From Angelakisella sp. (GTDB lineage Bacteria > Bacillota > Clostridia > Oscillospirales > Ruminococcaceae): a DNA stretch of 17,406 nt. A model generated the notes under the pieces. It was not told where the DNA came from. It did not search any database and saw nothing but the letters and a program-made list of their open reading frames with translations. This document shows positions 6,326 to 13,428 of the stretch, piece by piece. Position 1 is the first letter of the stretch, and each line of letters starts with the position of its first letter. Made by a program: the position numbers and the translations under genes. The stretch is from assembly GCA_013316495.1 (NCBI GenBank), contig WSMP01000011.1, forward strand, positions 9,818-27,223, read 5' to 3'.

Positions 6326-7117
6326 CTATTCTTCCGGCGGGATATCCCCCACCCCTTTCAGGATATGGGCGGGGCGGTAGGGGTAGCGGTCGATGTCCTT
6401 CTGGCTGGTGACGCCGGAGAGGACCAGGGCGGTATCCAGGCCGGTCTCGATGCCGGCGATGATATCGGTGTCCATCCGGTCGCCAATCATAGCGGCCTCG
6501 GCGGAGTGGCACCCCAGGAGCTTGAGTCCGGTGCGCATCATCAAGGGATTGGGTTTCCCCACAAAGTAGGCGCTCTTGCCGGTTGCCAGCTCGATGGGAG
6601 CGGTGAGGGCCCGGCAGGCGGGGGCGATGCCACCCTCCACCGGACCGGTCAGATCGCTGTTGGTGCCGATGAGCTTGGCCCCCGCCAGCACCAGGGTCAC
6701 CGCCTTCTGGATATTTTCAAAGCCGTAGCTGCTGGTCTCCCCCACCACCACATAGTCGGGGTTCACATCGTTCATGGTGATGCCGGCGCTATAGAGGGCG
6801 CCCACCAGGCCGGGAGCGCCGATGACATAGGCGGAGCAGCCGGGGGACTGGCGGCTGAGGAAGCTGGCAGTCGCCAAGGCGCTGGTGTAGAAGTGGCTCT
6901 CGTCCACCGCCAGGCCCATGCGCTCCAGCTTCTGTTGCAGCTCCTTGGGGCTGCGCTCGCTGGAGTTGGTGAGGAAGAGAAAGCTCTTGTTCTCTTTATA
7001 CAGCCAGTCCACAAATTCCCGCACTCCAGGCAGCAGCTTGTTGCCGTGGTAGATGACGCCATCCATATCGCAGAGGAAGCCTTTTCTACCTCGCAGAAGT
7101 TCCAGTTGATTGTCCAT
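6326..7117 (-). CDS. HAD-IIA family sugar-phosphatase (NagD-like)
   Basis: A 263-aa cytoplasmic hydrolase of the haloacid dehalogenase superfamily, subclass IIA. All four motifs are visible: motif I FLCDMDGVIYHG (nucleophile Asp17, acid/base Asp19), motif II FLTNSS (about residues 48-53), the Lys of motif III in GKPNPLMM, and motif IV MIGDRMDTDI with the Mg2+-binding Asp residues. The C2-type cap lies between motifs II and III. NagD/p-nitrophenylphosphatase relatives dephosphorylate small phosphorylated metabolites such as nucleotides and sugar phosphates; the substrate here is not determined. The start at 7117 follows AGGAGG on the minus strand. A near-consensus promoter lies about 80 bp upstream. 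The gene appears to be transcribed alone. Confidence 0.93.
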   Translation of the reverse strand: MDNQLELLRGRKGFLCDMDGVIYHGNKLLPGVREFVDWLYKENKSFLFLTNSSERSPKELQQKLERMGLAVDESHFYTSALATASFLSRQSPGCSAYVIGAPGLVGALYSAGITMNDVNPDYVVVGETSSYGFENIQKAVTLVLAGAKLIGTNSDLTGPVEGGIAPACRALTAPIELATGKSAYFVGKPNPLMMRTGLKLLGCHSAEAAMIGDRMDTDIIAGIETGLDTALVLSGVTSQKDIDRYPYRPAHILKGVGDIPPEE

Positions 7118-7135
7118 AGGGGATTACCTCCTGTC

Positions 7136-7163
7136 GGTCCGCCCTTTTGCGGACCCCTTTTTT
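7136..7163 (+). terminator. Plus-strand terminator-shaped hairpin in the HAD leader
   Basis: GGTCCGC (7136-7142) pairs with GCGGACC (7149-7155), followed on the plus strand by CCTTTTTT. No plus-strand gene precedes it. On the minus strand the same hairpin lies in the 5' leader of the HAD gene, just upstream of its ribosome-binding site, and has no T-tract. It may stop antisense transcription or act as a leader structure. Confidence 0.5.
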
Positions 7164-7193
7164 GTCAATTGTGCATAATCTTCTTTTCTCCGG

Positions 7194-7222
7194 ATTATAC
7201 CATCTGCACAATGAACTGGCAA
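7194..7222 (-). promoter_or_regulatory. Sigma-A promoter of the HAD phosphatase gene
   Basis: On the minus strand, TTGCCA (plus-strand 7217-7222), a 17-bp spacer and TATAAT (7194-7199), with an extended TGG before the -10. This is a strong vegetative promoter. ATTGTGCA and its inverse repeat (plus-strand 7169-7176 and 7205-7212) flank the -10, and the match extends partly inward, so an operator is possible. Confidence 0.85.
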
Positions 7223-7257
7223 GGGGTATTTTGTAAATTTATTGTGGACGGGGGTAA

Positions 7258-7824
7258 TCAGCCAACCACCAGAATCTTCTTTTGCTCCAGGAAGGTCATC
7301 AAAGCGTCGCAGGTCTCGGCGGGGCAGGCGTATTTCGTCTCCCCGTCTCCCAAGGTCCCCCTGCCGTTTTCCTCTTCGATACGGTAATGGGGCTGGATAT
7401 ACCCCCAGTAGCTCTCGGTTCGTCCGGCGTATTCCAGCTTAAATTCAACCGGTGACCCCCCGTCTGGGACGCTGGGCTGGTCCTTGGTAAGAGGAGCCAG
7501 CCCCTCGGTGGAAAGCAGCACCACCAGGGCGCGAATCTCTTCCTCATCGGTGATTTCCATCTCCCAATAGGGATAAACCCGGTCCATGCCAACAAGCACC
7601 TGGGTCATAAAGATGGACTGGGGCAGTTCCATTTTCGGAAGACTTTCCTCCGGCTCCGGCTCCGAGGACTGGCTTTCTTCTGCGCCGCTTTCCTCCTGCA
7701 CAGAGTTTTCCTCACCGCTGGCGCTTTCTTCCGGGATATCCCCGGCATCCTCCTTTTTGCCGCAGGCCCCCAAGGTGAGGATTAAAAGCAGAGCCAACAG
7801 CAACAGCAAAAATCTCCTTCCCAT
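7258..7824 (-). CDS. Predicted lipoprotein of unknown function
   Basis: A 188-aa exported protein. The N-terminus has MGRR, a hydrophobic stretch of about 14 residues and a lipobox LGAC with the lipidated Cys at 21. A long acidic Ser/Glu-rich linker follows (about residues 22-63), then a globular domain of about 120 residues with several tyrosines and the motif YAGRTESYWGY. I do not recognise a family. I chose the start at 7824 because it gives a complete signal peptide; longer in-frame extensions would overlap cdd entirely. The start codon overlaps the cdd stop codon (TGATG), and no strong ribosome-binding site is seen, so translation probably depends on coupling to cdd. It would be anchored on the outer face of the cytoplasmic membrane. 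Confidence 0.85.
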   Translation of the reverse strand: MGRRFLLLLLALLLILTLGACGKKEDAGDIPEESASGEENSVQEESGAEESQSSEPEPEESLPKMELPQSIFMTQVLVGMDRVYPYWEMEITDEEEIRALVVLLSTEGLAPLTKDQPSVPDGGSPVEFKLEYAGRTESYWGYIQPHYRIEEENGRGTLGDGETKYACPAETCDALMTFLEQKKILVVG

Positions 7825-8264
7825 CACAGCAGCACCCCATCCTTCAGCACAAAACCGTAGGGCAGCAGCTCCCCAAGGGTGAGGGCCTTGCGCTCCCCCT
7901 GGGCGTTTTCCAACAGCACCAGAAAATCCTTTGGGGAGCAGAACTCCGCCAGCACCTGGCGGCAGACGCCGCAGGGGTAGGCAAAGCCATCCCCCCCGGC
8001 GGGGGAGCCGTCGGTGAACTTCCCTACCACCGCAATAGCGGCAAACTCCCGCTCTCCCCTGGCCACTGCCGAAAAGACGGCGGTGCGCTCGGCGCAGTTG
8101 GAGGGGCCGTAGGCGCTGTTCTCGATGTTGCAGCCAGGGTAGACCACCCCGCTTTTCGTCAGCAGGGCAGCCCCCACCTGGAAGCTGGAGTAAGGGACAT
8201 AGGCGTTTTTCGCCGCCTCCCACGCTTGCGGAATCAGGGTATCCATCAGTTTTTCCCGGTCCAT
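7824..8264 (-). CDS. cdd: Cytidine deaminase
   Basis: A 146-aa enzyme that deaminates cytidine and deoxycytidine to uridine and deoxyuridine in pyrimidine salvage. The zinc site is intact: CNIENSAYGPSNCAERTA supplies Cys57 and catalytic Glu59, and PCGVCRQVL supplies Cys98 and Cys101. The substrate-binding Asn-Ile-Glu-Asn stretch is present. The length is typical of the small tetrameric Gram-positive form, about 130-145 aa, with a few extra residues at the end. The ATG at 8264 follows AAAGGAG on the minus strand. Its stop overlaps the start of a lipoprotein gene, making a two-gene operon. No fully convincing promoter is seen in the short AT-rich gap before fumC's end; a TATACT-like element is present near plus-strand 8290. 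Confidence 0.96.
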   Translation of the reverse strand: MDREKLMDTLIPQAWEAAKNAYVPYSSFQVGAALLTKSGVVYPGCNIENSAYGPSNCAERTAVFSAVARGEREFAAIAVVGKFTDGSPAGGDGFAYPCGVCRQVLAEFCSPKDFLVLLENAQGERKALTLGELLPYGFVLKDGVLL

Positions 8265-8318
8265 AAAATTAGCTCCTTTCTAATACAAACAGTATATTTT
8301 ACAATGAAAATACAATCT

Positions 8319-9698
8319 TTACCCCTCCAGCGGGCCGATGAGCTTTTCCGGCTGAAGGATGGCATCAAACTGCTCCCCGGTGAGGAAGCCCAGGGCCACC
8401 GCCGCCTCCCGCAGGGTGATTCCCTCCTTGTAGGCCGTCTTGGCGATAGCGGCAGCCTTCTCGTACCCAATGTGGGGATTGAGGGCGGTAACCAGCATCA
8501 GGCTGTTTTTCAAATTCCTTTGGATTTGCGGCAGGTTGGGGCGGATGCCCTGGACACACCGCAGGCGGAAGGATTCCATCCCATCCCCCAAAAGGCGGGC
8601 GGATTGAAGGAAGTTATAAATGCACACCGGCATATAGACATTGAGCTGGAAGTTCCCTTGGCTGGCCGCCAGGGAAACCGCCGTGTCGTTGGCCATCACC
8701 TGCACCGCCGCCATACAAAGGGCCTCGCACTGGGTGGGGTTCACCTTGCCGGGCATAATGGAGGAGCCCGGCTCGTTTTCCGGCAAAAGCAGTTCTCCAA
8801 TGCCGCACCGGGGGCCGCTAGCCAGCCAACGGACATCGTTGGCAATCTTCATCAGGTCGGCAGCCAGGGTCTTCATCCCCCCGTGGGCAAAGGCCAGCTG
8901 GTTCTTGCCGGAAAGGGCGGCGTACTTGTTGGGGGCGGTGACAAAGGGCTTTCCCGTCAGGGCGGCAATCCCGGCGGCAGCCGCCTCCCCAAAGCCCTTG
9001 GGGGCGTTGAGGCCGGTGCCCACCGCCGTCCCCCCCAGGGCCAGCTCCGAAAGGCCGGAAAGCCCGGCGGACAGCATCTCCCCGTCGGCCCGCAGCAGCG
9101 CGGCCCAGCCGCTTATCTCCTGCCCTAGGGTGAGGGGGGTGGCGTCCTGGAGATGGGTGCGCCCGGTTTTGATGATGCCGCTGTATTCCTCCGCCAGGCG
9201 GGAAAATGCCTCCTCCAGCCGCCGGAGGGCCGGAAGGAGATGCTCCTCCACCGCCAGGTAAGCGGCGATGTGCATGGCGGTTGGGAAGGTGTCGTTGGAG
9301 CTTTGGGAGCAGTTGACATGGTCGTTGGGATGAAGGAGCCTCTCCCCCAGCCGCTCATTTCCTCGGTTGGCAATCACCTCGTTGACGTTCATGTTTGTCT
9401 GGGTGCCGCTGCCCGTCTGCCACACCACCAGGGGGAAGTGCTCCAAAAGCTCCCCCGCCAGCATCTCGTCGCAAACCGCGGCGATGGCCTCCCCCCGCCG
9501 CTGGTCCAGGCGGCCCAGGCGGACGTTCACCTGGGCGGCGGCCTTTTTCAGGATGGCGAAGGCCCGGAGCACCTCCTGGGGCATCCTTTCCCCGCCGATG
9601 GGGAAATTTTCAACGCTCCGCTGGGTCTGCGCCCCCCAGTATTTACCGGCGGGGACCTTCACTTCCCCCATGGTGTCGTGCTCGATGCGGTATTCCAT
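8319..9698 (-). CDS. fumC: Fumarate hydratase, class II
   Basis: A 459-aa cytoplasmic enzyme that reversibly hydrates fumarate to L-malate. It belongs to the iron-independent class II of the aspartase/fumarase superfamily. Conserved regions are all present: SGTQTNMNVNEV (about residues 98-108), SSNDTFPTAM (133-142), TGRTHLQDATP (178-188, active-site His182) and the flexible signature loop GSSIMPGKVNP (311-321). SGSGTQTNMNVNE and the absence of aspartase-specific features favour fumarase. The length fits E. coli FumC (467 aa). The ATG at 9698 follows AAGGAGGG, which sits inside the last codons of the malic enzyme gene, and only 4 bp separate the two genes, so they are cotranscribed. A class II fumarase needs no iron-sulfur cluster, unlike the class I enzymes frequent in anaerobes. 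Confidence 0.96.
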   Translation of the reverse strand: MEYRIEHDTMGEVKVPAGKYWGAQTQRSVENFPIGGERMPQEVLRAFAILKKAAAQVNVRLGRLDQRRGEAIAAVCDEMLAGELLEHFPLVVWQTGSGTQTNMNVNEVIANRGNERLGERLLHPNDHVNCSQSSNDTFPTAMHIAAYLAVEEHLLPALRRLEEAFSRLAEEYSGIIKTGRTHLQDATPLTLGQEISGWAALLRADGEMLSAGLSGLSELALGGTAVGTGLNAPKGFGEAAAAGIAALTGKPFVTAPNKYAALSGKNQLAFAHGGMKTLAADLMKIANDVRWLASGPRCGIGELLLPENEPGSSIMPGKVNPTQCEALCMAAVQVMANDTAVSLAASQGNFQLNVYMPVCIYNFLQSARLLGDGMESFRLRCVQGIRPNLPQIQRNLKNSLMLVTALNPHIGYEKAAAIAKTAYKEGITLREAAVALGFLTGEQFDAILQPEKLIGPLEG

Positions 9699-9702
9699 TC
9701 TC

Positions 9703-10887
9703 TCATCCCTCCTTTCGCTGCCGCCGGTTCAGCCCCAGGCGGACCGCTTCCTCGGCAACCGCCTGGGCCACCGCCTCCGCCACCCGCGGGTCAAAGGGGG
9801 CGGGGAGGATGTAATCCGGGTTCAGCTCTTCCCCAATCAGCCCTGCGATGGCGCGTGCGGCAGCTACCTTCATCGAATCGGTGATTTCCCTGGCCCGCAC
9901 CGCCAGCGCCCCTTTAAAGATGCCGGGGAAAACCAGGACGTTGTTAATCTGGTTGGGGTAGTCGGAGCGGCCAGTCCCAACCACAGCGGCGCCGCCCTTT
10001 TTCGCCTCCTCCGGCAGAATCTCCGGGGTGGGGTTTGCCATGGCGAAAACGATGGGCTCCTTTGCCATGGTGGCAACCATCTCCGCCGTCACCAGGCCGG
10101 GACGGGAAACGCCGATGAAGACATCGGCCCCCAAAAGCACCTCTGCCAGGCTCCCCCGGCGGTTTTCCCTGTTGGATATTTCCGCCATTTTGGCTTGGGC
10201 GGGGTTCATCCACGCCGCCCCCCGGTACAGCGCCCCCTGGATGTCACAGAGGACCACATCCCCGAAGCCCATCTCCAGCAGCAGCCCGGCGATGGAAAGC
10301 CCCGCCGCCCCGGCCCCGTTGATGACAATGCGCAGCTTCCCCAGCTGCCGGCCAGTGACCTTGGCGGCGTTCAGCAGGGCGGCAGCCACCACGATGGCGG
10401 TGCCATGCTGGTCGTCGTGAAAGACGGGGATATCCAGCCGCTTTTTCAGCGCTGCCTCAATTTCAAAGCACCGGGGGGCGGCAATATCCTCCAGGTTGAT
10501 GCCCCCGAAGCTCCCGGCGATGCGGGCAATGGTATCCACAATCACCTGGGGGTCTTTGGAGTCGATGCAAAGGGGAAAGGCATCCACCCCGGCGAAGGTC
10601 TTAAAGAGGGCGCACTTTCCCTCCATCACCGGCATCCCGGCGGTGGGGCCGATATCCCCCAGCCCCAGAACAGCGGTACCGTCGGTTATTACCGCCACCA
10701 GGTTCCCCCGCCGGGTGAGATCGAAGGAAAGCTCCGGCTCCCGCTGGATAGCCAGGCAGGGCTCCGCCACCCCAGGGGTATAGGCCACCGCCAGCTCCTC
10801 CATATTGGTGATGGAGGCCCGCGGCACCACCTCTATCTTCCCTTGCCACTCCCGGTGCTTTTCCATCGCCAGCTGTTTTTTGTCCAC
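9703..10887 (-). CDS. NAD(P)-dependent malic enzyme
   Basis: A 394-aa enzyme that oxidatively decarboxylates L-malate to pyruvate and CO2 with reduction of NAD(P)+. Visible motifs: YTPGVAEPC (Tyr36), the DGTAVLGLGDIGP stretch (about residues 69-81), Lys91 in MEGK, the divalent-metal region FHDDQHGTA (157-164), the Rossmann motif GAGAAGLSIA (191-200), and FAMANPTPE (281-289). This is the compact bacterial form of about 390-420 aa, without the C-terminal phosphotransacetylase-like domain. I chose the GTG at 10887, which has a strong AAAGGAGGAG site. The longer frame to 11016 crosses the promoter and has no ribosome-binding site. The gene is followed after 4 bp by fumC. NAD versus NADP preference is not clear from the sequence. 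Confidence 0.94.
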   Translation of the reverse strand: MDKKQLAMEKHREWQGKIEVVPRASITNMEELAVAYTPGVAEPCLAIQREPELSFDLTRRGNLVAVITDGTAVLGLGDIGPTAGMPVMEGKCALFKTFAGVDAFPLCIDSKDPQVIVDTIARIAGSFGGINLEDIAAPRCFEIEAALKKRLDIPVFHDDQHGTAIVVAAALLNAAKVTGRQLGKLRIVINGAGAAGLSIAGLLLEMGFGDVVLCDIQGALYRGAAWMNPAQAKMAEISNRENRRGSLAEVLLGADVFIGVSRPGLVTAEMVATMAKEPIVFAMANPTPEILPEEAKKGGAAVVGTGRSDYPNQINNVLVFPGIFKGALAVRAREITDSMKVAAARAIAGLIGEELNPDYILPAPFDPRVAEAVAQAVAEEAVRLGLNRRQRKEG

Positions 10888-10945
10888 GCCTTGCTCCTCC
10901 TTTGCTCGTCCTGTCTTCGATTTTAGACAAAGTCTGTATAGGGAC

Positions 10946-10975
10946 ATTATACCGAAAAAGGCGGTCCGAGCGCAA
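10946..10975 (-). promoter_or_regulatory. Promoter of the malic enzyme-fumC operon
   Basis: On the minus strand, TTGCGC (plus-strand 10970-10975), an 18-bp spacer and TATAAT (10946-10951), about 60 bp before the GTG start. An inverted repeat AACCGG/CCGGTT (about 10974-11001) overlaps the -35 side and could bind a regulator. It also overlaps the -35 of the divergent plus-strand promoter. Confidence 0.75.
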
Positions 10976-10993
10976 CCGGATTTTTCAGAAAAG

Positions 10994-11021
10994 CACCGGT
11001 TTCTCCCCCTTTTCATAGAAT
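10994..11021 (+). promoter_or_regulatory. Putative sigma-K-type promoter of the collagen-like gene
   Basis: CACC (10994-10997), a 16-bp spacer and CATAGAAT (11014-11021) fit the sigma-K pattern mACm-N16/17-CATAnnnTA except for the last base. Transcription would start near 11030, about 27 nt before the ATG. The motif is short, so support comes mainly from the matching motif before the next gene and from the nature of the products. Confidence 0.55.
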
Positions 11022-11056
11022 GGGGCAGTATTTTATGAAGAAAGAGGGTCTTTTTT

Positions 11057-11794
11057 ATGCCGTCCTACCGTTCCCCCCAATCCCGCCCCATGTCCGGTTC
11101 CCAGAGGGGCGTTCCCGCCCCCATAGCCCCTGCTCCACAGCCTATCCCTGGTCCCAAGGGGGATACCGGCCCCGCCGGGCCCCAGGGCCCTCCCGGTCCA
11201 AGGGGGGAGCCTGGTCCCCCTGGCCCCCAAGGGATTCCGGGGCCCGCAGGACCTTCCCAGGCGGATACCATCACCATTGGGCGCACCATCACCGGCGGAG
11301 CCGGAAGCCCTGGGGCGGTGATTGACCGCACCGGAGGTCCCCACCATCTGCTGGATTTCATTCTCCCCGGCCCGGCGCGGGAGGGGCCGCCCCTTTGGGG
11401 CCTTTACCACATCACCGGGCGGGAGGGGGATAGCGGCTCCCTGCTGCTTGCCCAAGAGGGCGGCTTCCTGTCCCCTGGGCCTTCCCTGCTGAAGCTCCCC
11501 GGCGGATGGCTCTATCTTATCGCCCTTCTGGCGCGGGGAAGCTGGGAGGAGCAGCTGGATAGCTTTGCGGACTATCTGCTCACCCTCACCCCTGTCCTGG
11601 ATGGAATCCCCGATGGGAGCCGAAGCGCCGGGGGGCGACTCTCCGGGGACAGCAGCGGCCCGGTCTGTGTTTCCGCCGCCTTTCTTCTTCCAGCGGCCAA
11701 GGAGCTTTCCCTCTCCCTTTTGGCGGAGACCTCTCCCCGCCCCCCGGCTCGCATCGAAGGAACCGTGTCCCTGCTGGCGGTGGGCAGGCTGTAG
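11057..11794 (+). CDS. Collagen-like repeat protein, probable spore-surface (BclA-like) protein
   Basis: A 245-aa protein in three parts. Residues 1-31 form a Pro/Ser-rich leader without a signal peptide. Residues 32-67 form twelve perfect Gly-X-Y triplets (GPKGDTGPAGPQ and onward), which should fold as a short collagen triple helix. Residues 68-110 form a unit of the type common after such repeats (TITIGRTITG, then LLDFILPGP). The remaining 135 residues look like a BclA/C1q-type trimeric head: VSAAFLLPAAKELSLSLL and a final EGTVSLLAV strand. Proteins of this design coat exosporia of Bacillus and Clostridium spores. The ATG at 11057 has a moderate AAAGAGGG site. A sigma-K-like promoter lies upstream and a DUF11 protein follows. 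The spore-surface role is inferred from architecture, lack of export signal and promoter type. Confidence 0.82.
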   Translation: MPSYRSPQSRPMSGSQRGVPAPIAPAPQPIPGPKGDTGPAGPQGPPGPRGEPGPPGPQGIPGPAGPSQADTITIGRTITGGAGSPGAVIDRTGGPHHLLDFILPGPAREGPPLWGLYHITGREGDSGSLLLAQEGGFLSPGPSLLKLPGGWLYLIALLARGSWEEQLDSFADYLLTLTPVLDGIPDGSRSAGGRLSGDSSGPVCVSAAFLLPAAKELSLSLLAETSPRPPARIEGTVSLLAVGRL

Positions 11795-11798
11795 CCGT

Positions 11799-11825
11799 AC
11801 CTCTTGGGAGCGCTCCGCATACTCT
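11799..11825 (+). promoter_or_regulatory. Putative sigma-K-type promoter of the DUF11 gene
   Basis: ACC (11799-11801), a 16-bp spacer and CATACTCT (11818-11825), followed by G. This is the same ACC-N16-CATAnnnTG arrangement as before the collagen-like gene. The predicted leader contains a 5-bp hairpin (GAACG 11833-11837 with CGTTC 11844-11848) followed by a T-rich stretch, possibly a weak terminator or leader structure. Confidence 0.5.
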
Positions 11826-11881
11826 GGTAGGGGAACGTCCCGGCGTTCTTCTACTTTTATGAAAACAGGAGTGAATCTCTC

Positions 11882-12757
11882 ATGCCTACCCCTCTCAATA
11901 ATCAAGCCAGCATCCGGTATAACTACAGCGGCGCAGGCACCGGCACCGCCGTCTCCAACACCGTCACCACAAACCTCCTGGACCGGTACACCCTGGCCGC
12001 CACCAAAACCCCTCTCTCCTCCACCTTCCGCCCTGGGGAGAATGTCACCTATGTGATTCGGGTGGAAAACAACGGCAGCGGCGACCTGTACAATGTCACC
12101 ATCGCCGATGATTTGGGCGGCGGGGCCGATACCCCTTTGGTCTATAACCCGGCTTCCCTGCGGGCCTATGTGGACAGCATCCCGGTCACCATCTCTCCCG
12201 TTGTTCAAGGGGGAACTCTCACCGCGGTCCTTCCCGCCCCCCTGCCCGCCGGAACCGCCGCTATCCTGGTATACACCGCCCAGGTGCGCCCCGACGTGGA
12301 CTTTACCCTGCAAAGCATCACCAACACCGTGGCGGTCACCGCCAACGGCGGCTCCGCAGCCGGTCCCGCGGTCACCGTCACCCCCTCCCCCACCGCCACC
12401 CTCCTGCGGGATTCCTACGCCGAGGTCACCCTCTACAAGGAAGCGGATAAGCAAAGCGTAATGGCCGGGGAGCCCCTCACCTACACCTTCACCCTCACCA
12501 ACCAGGGGAACCAGGCGGCGGATTCCGTTACCCTCACCGACCAGCTCCCCACCGGCTTCTCGGTAACCCAGGTATCGGTGAGCGCCGGTGGCGCCACCAT
12601 CGTCCTTGCCCCCGGCGATTACACCGTCGCCGCCGATAACACCATCACCATCCCCAGCACCACCGGCAAGGCCATCACCGTCCCCGCCGCCACCGTCGCG
12701 GCCCCCGGCATTGCCACCGTAGCCATCACCGGTACGGTTGCAGGCGTCACCCCGTAA
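11882..12757 (+). CDS. DUF11-repeat protein, probable spore/cell-surface component
   Basis: A 291-aa protein with two tandem DUF11-type (conserved-repeat, TIGR01451-like) immunoglobulin-fold domains. The N-terminal stretch NQASIRYNYSG precedes repeat one (about residues 34-153: KTPLSSTFRPGENVTYVIRV, NNGSGDLYNVTIADDL). Repeat two (about residues 175-288) has the same order: TLYKEADKQSVMAGEPLTYT, then NQGNQAADSVTLTDQLPTGF. It has no signal peptide, transmembrane helix or LPxTG sorting signal, which is odd for a surface protein exported by Sec but normal for a spore-coat protein deposited from the mother cell. It follows the collagen-like gene by 87 bp and has its own sigma-K-like promoter. The ATG at 11882 follows AGGAG (11867-11871). 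A strong terminator lies 34 bp after the stop codon. The domain call is secure; spore location is inferred. Confidence 0.83.
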   Translation: MPTPLNNQASIRYNYSGAGTGTAVSNTVTTNLLDRYTLAATKTPLSSTFRPGENVTYVIRVENNGSGDLYNVTIADDLGGGADTPLVYNPASLRAYVDSIPVTISPVVQGGTLTAVLPAPLPAGTAAILVYTAQVRPDVDFTLQSITNTVAVTANGGSAAGPAVTVTPSPTATLLRDSYAEVTLYKEADKQSVMAGEPLTYTFTLTNQGNQAADSVTLTDQLPTGFSVTQVSVSAGGATIVLAPGDYTVAADNTITIPSTTGKAITVPAATVAAPGIATVAITGTVAGVTP

Positions 12758-12786
12758 GCGCCAAGGTTTCCACGGCGCTGGTACAG

Positions 12787-12817
12787 AAAAAGACCGCTCT
12801 TTTCCGAGCGGTCTTTT
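12787..12817. terminator. Bidirectional intrinsic terminator between convergent genes
   Basis: AGACCGCTC (12791-12799) pairs with GAGCGGTCT (12806-12814) around TTTTCC. A-runs and T-runs flank both sides, so it works in both directions, ending the DUF11 transcript (+) and the phosphoribosyltransferase transcript (-). Confidence 0.92.
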
Positions 12818-12834
12818 CATCATGGCCGGCAGCC

Positions 12835-13377
12835 TTATTCCTTTACAAAGAGGGGGATGGTGCCCAGGTAGATGATATCCTTCCGGTTGGCGGCGTCCCC
12901 TTCCGCCAAAATGGCGGCGCGGGCGGCCACGGTGCCCCCGGCCAGCTCCACCAGGTGCTCCACGGCGGCCAGGGAGCTGCCAGTGGAAATGACGTCGTCC
13001 ACAATGGCCATGCGGGAGCCCTTGATGAGGTTGATATCATCCTCATCCAAGCAGAGGATCTGCTCCCTGGTGGTGGTGATGGAGTTCACCTTGGTGACGA
13101 TGGGGTTCTTCATATAACCCTTTACCGATTTGCGGGCGATGAGATACCGGGGCATCTTCATCACCTTGGCCATCTCATAGATAAGAGGGATACTCTTTGC
13201 CTCGGCGGTGATAAGGTAGTCCACCGGGGGGAGCTTCGCCGCCAGCTCCCTGGCGCAAGGCTCCACCACATCGGTATCGCCAAAAATCACGAAGGAGGCG
13301 ATGGAGAGGGTGTCGCTGATGGGCACCACCGGCAGGCTCCGCTTTACGCCGGCTACGGTAATGTCATAATGTTCCAT
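12835..13377 (-). CDS. Phosphoribosyltransferase (adenine phosphoribosyltransferase-like)
   Basis: A 180-aa cytoplasmic type I phosphoribosyltransferase. The 13-residue PRPP-binding motif MAIVDDVISTGSS (residues 123-135) is perfect. The region VDYLITAEAKSIPLIYEMAK (about 52-71) matches the flexible-loop side of the purine-salvage branch (Apt/Xpt type). The likely reaction transfers a purine base to PRPP, giving the nucleotide and pyrophosphate. Automatic annotation often calls this clostridial branch adenine phosphoribosyltransferase, but the base specificity cannot be read from the sequence, and xanthine/guanine use or a regulatory role is possible. The ATG at 13377 follows AAAGGGAG on the minus strand. 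The gene appears monocistronic between its own promoter and the bidirectional terminator. Confidence 0.88.
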   Translation of the reverse strand: MEHYDITVAGVKRSLPVVPISDTLSIASFVIFGDTDVVEPCARELAAKLPPVDYLITAEAKSIPLIYEMAKVMKMPRYLIARKSVKGYMKNPIVTKVNSITTTREQILCLDEDDINLIKGSRMAIVDDVISTGSSLAAVEHLVELAGGTVAARAAILAEGDAANRKDIIYLGTIPLFVKE

Positions 13378-13428
13378 GATGTATATCTCCCTTTCAGCAA
13401 GATAGATGGGACAAAGCCCTTTTCTTTA

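Noticed and set aside
6203..7387. A 394-codon plus-strand frame opposite the HAD gene
   Set aside because: It begins in the repeat hairpin, runs antisense to all four HAD motifs, and crosses the HAD promoter.
9367..10926. A 519-codon plus-strand frame opposite malic enzyme and fumC
   Set aside because: It lies antisense to two genes with intact catalytic motifs. Its composition is Pro/His/Gly-rich and it crosses their operon junction and promoter region.
11152..11260. Tandem GGNCCN-like DNA repeats suggestive of a minisatellite
   Set aside because: They encode the Gly-X-Y triplets of the collagen-like protein. The periodicity is explained by protein structure.
11033..12823. A 596-codon open frame on the minus strand opposite the collagen-like and DUF11 genes
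   Set aside because: It is a GC-driven shadow. The glycine/arginine-rich translation has no domain, no ribosome-binding site, and spans two clear plus-strand genes and a terminator.
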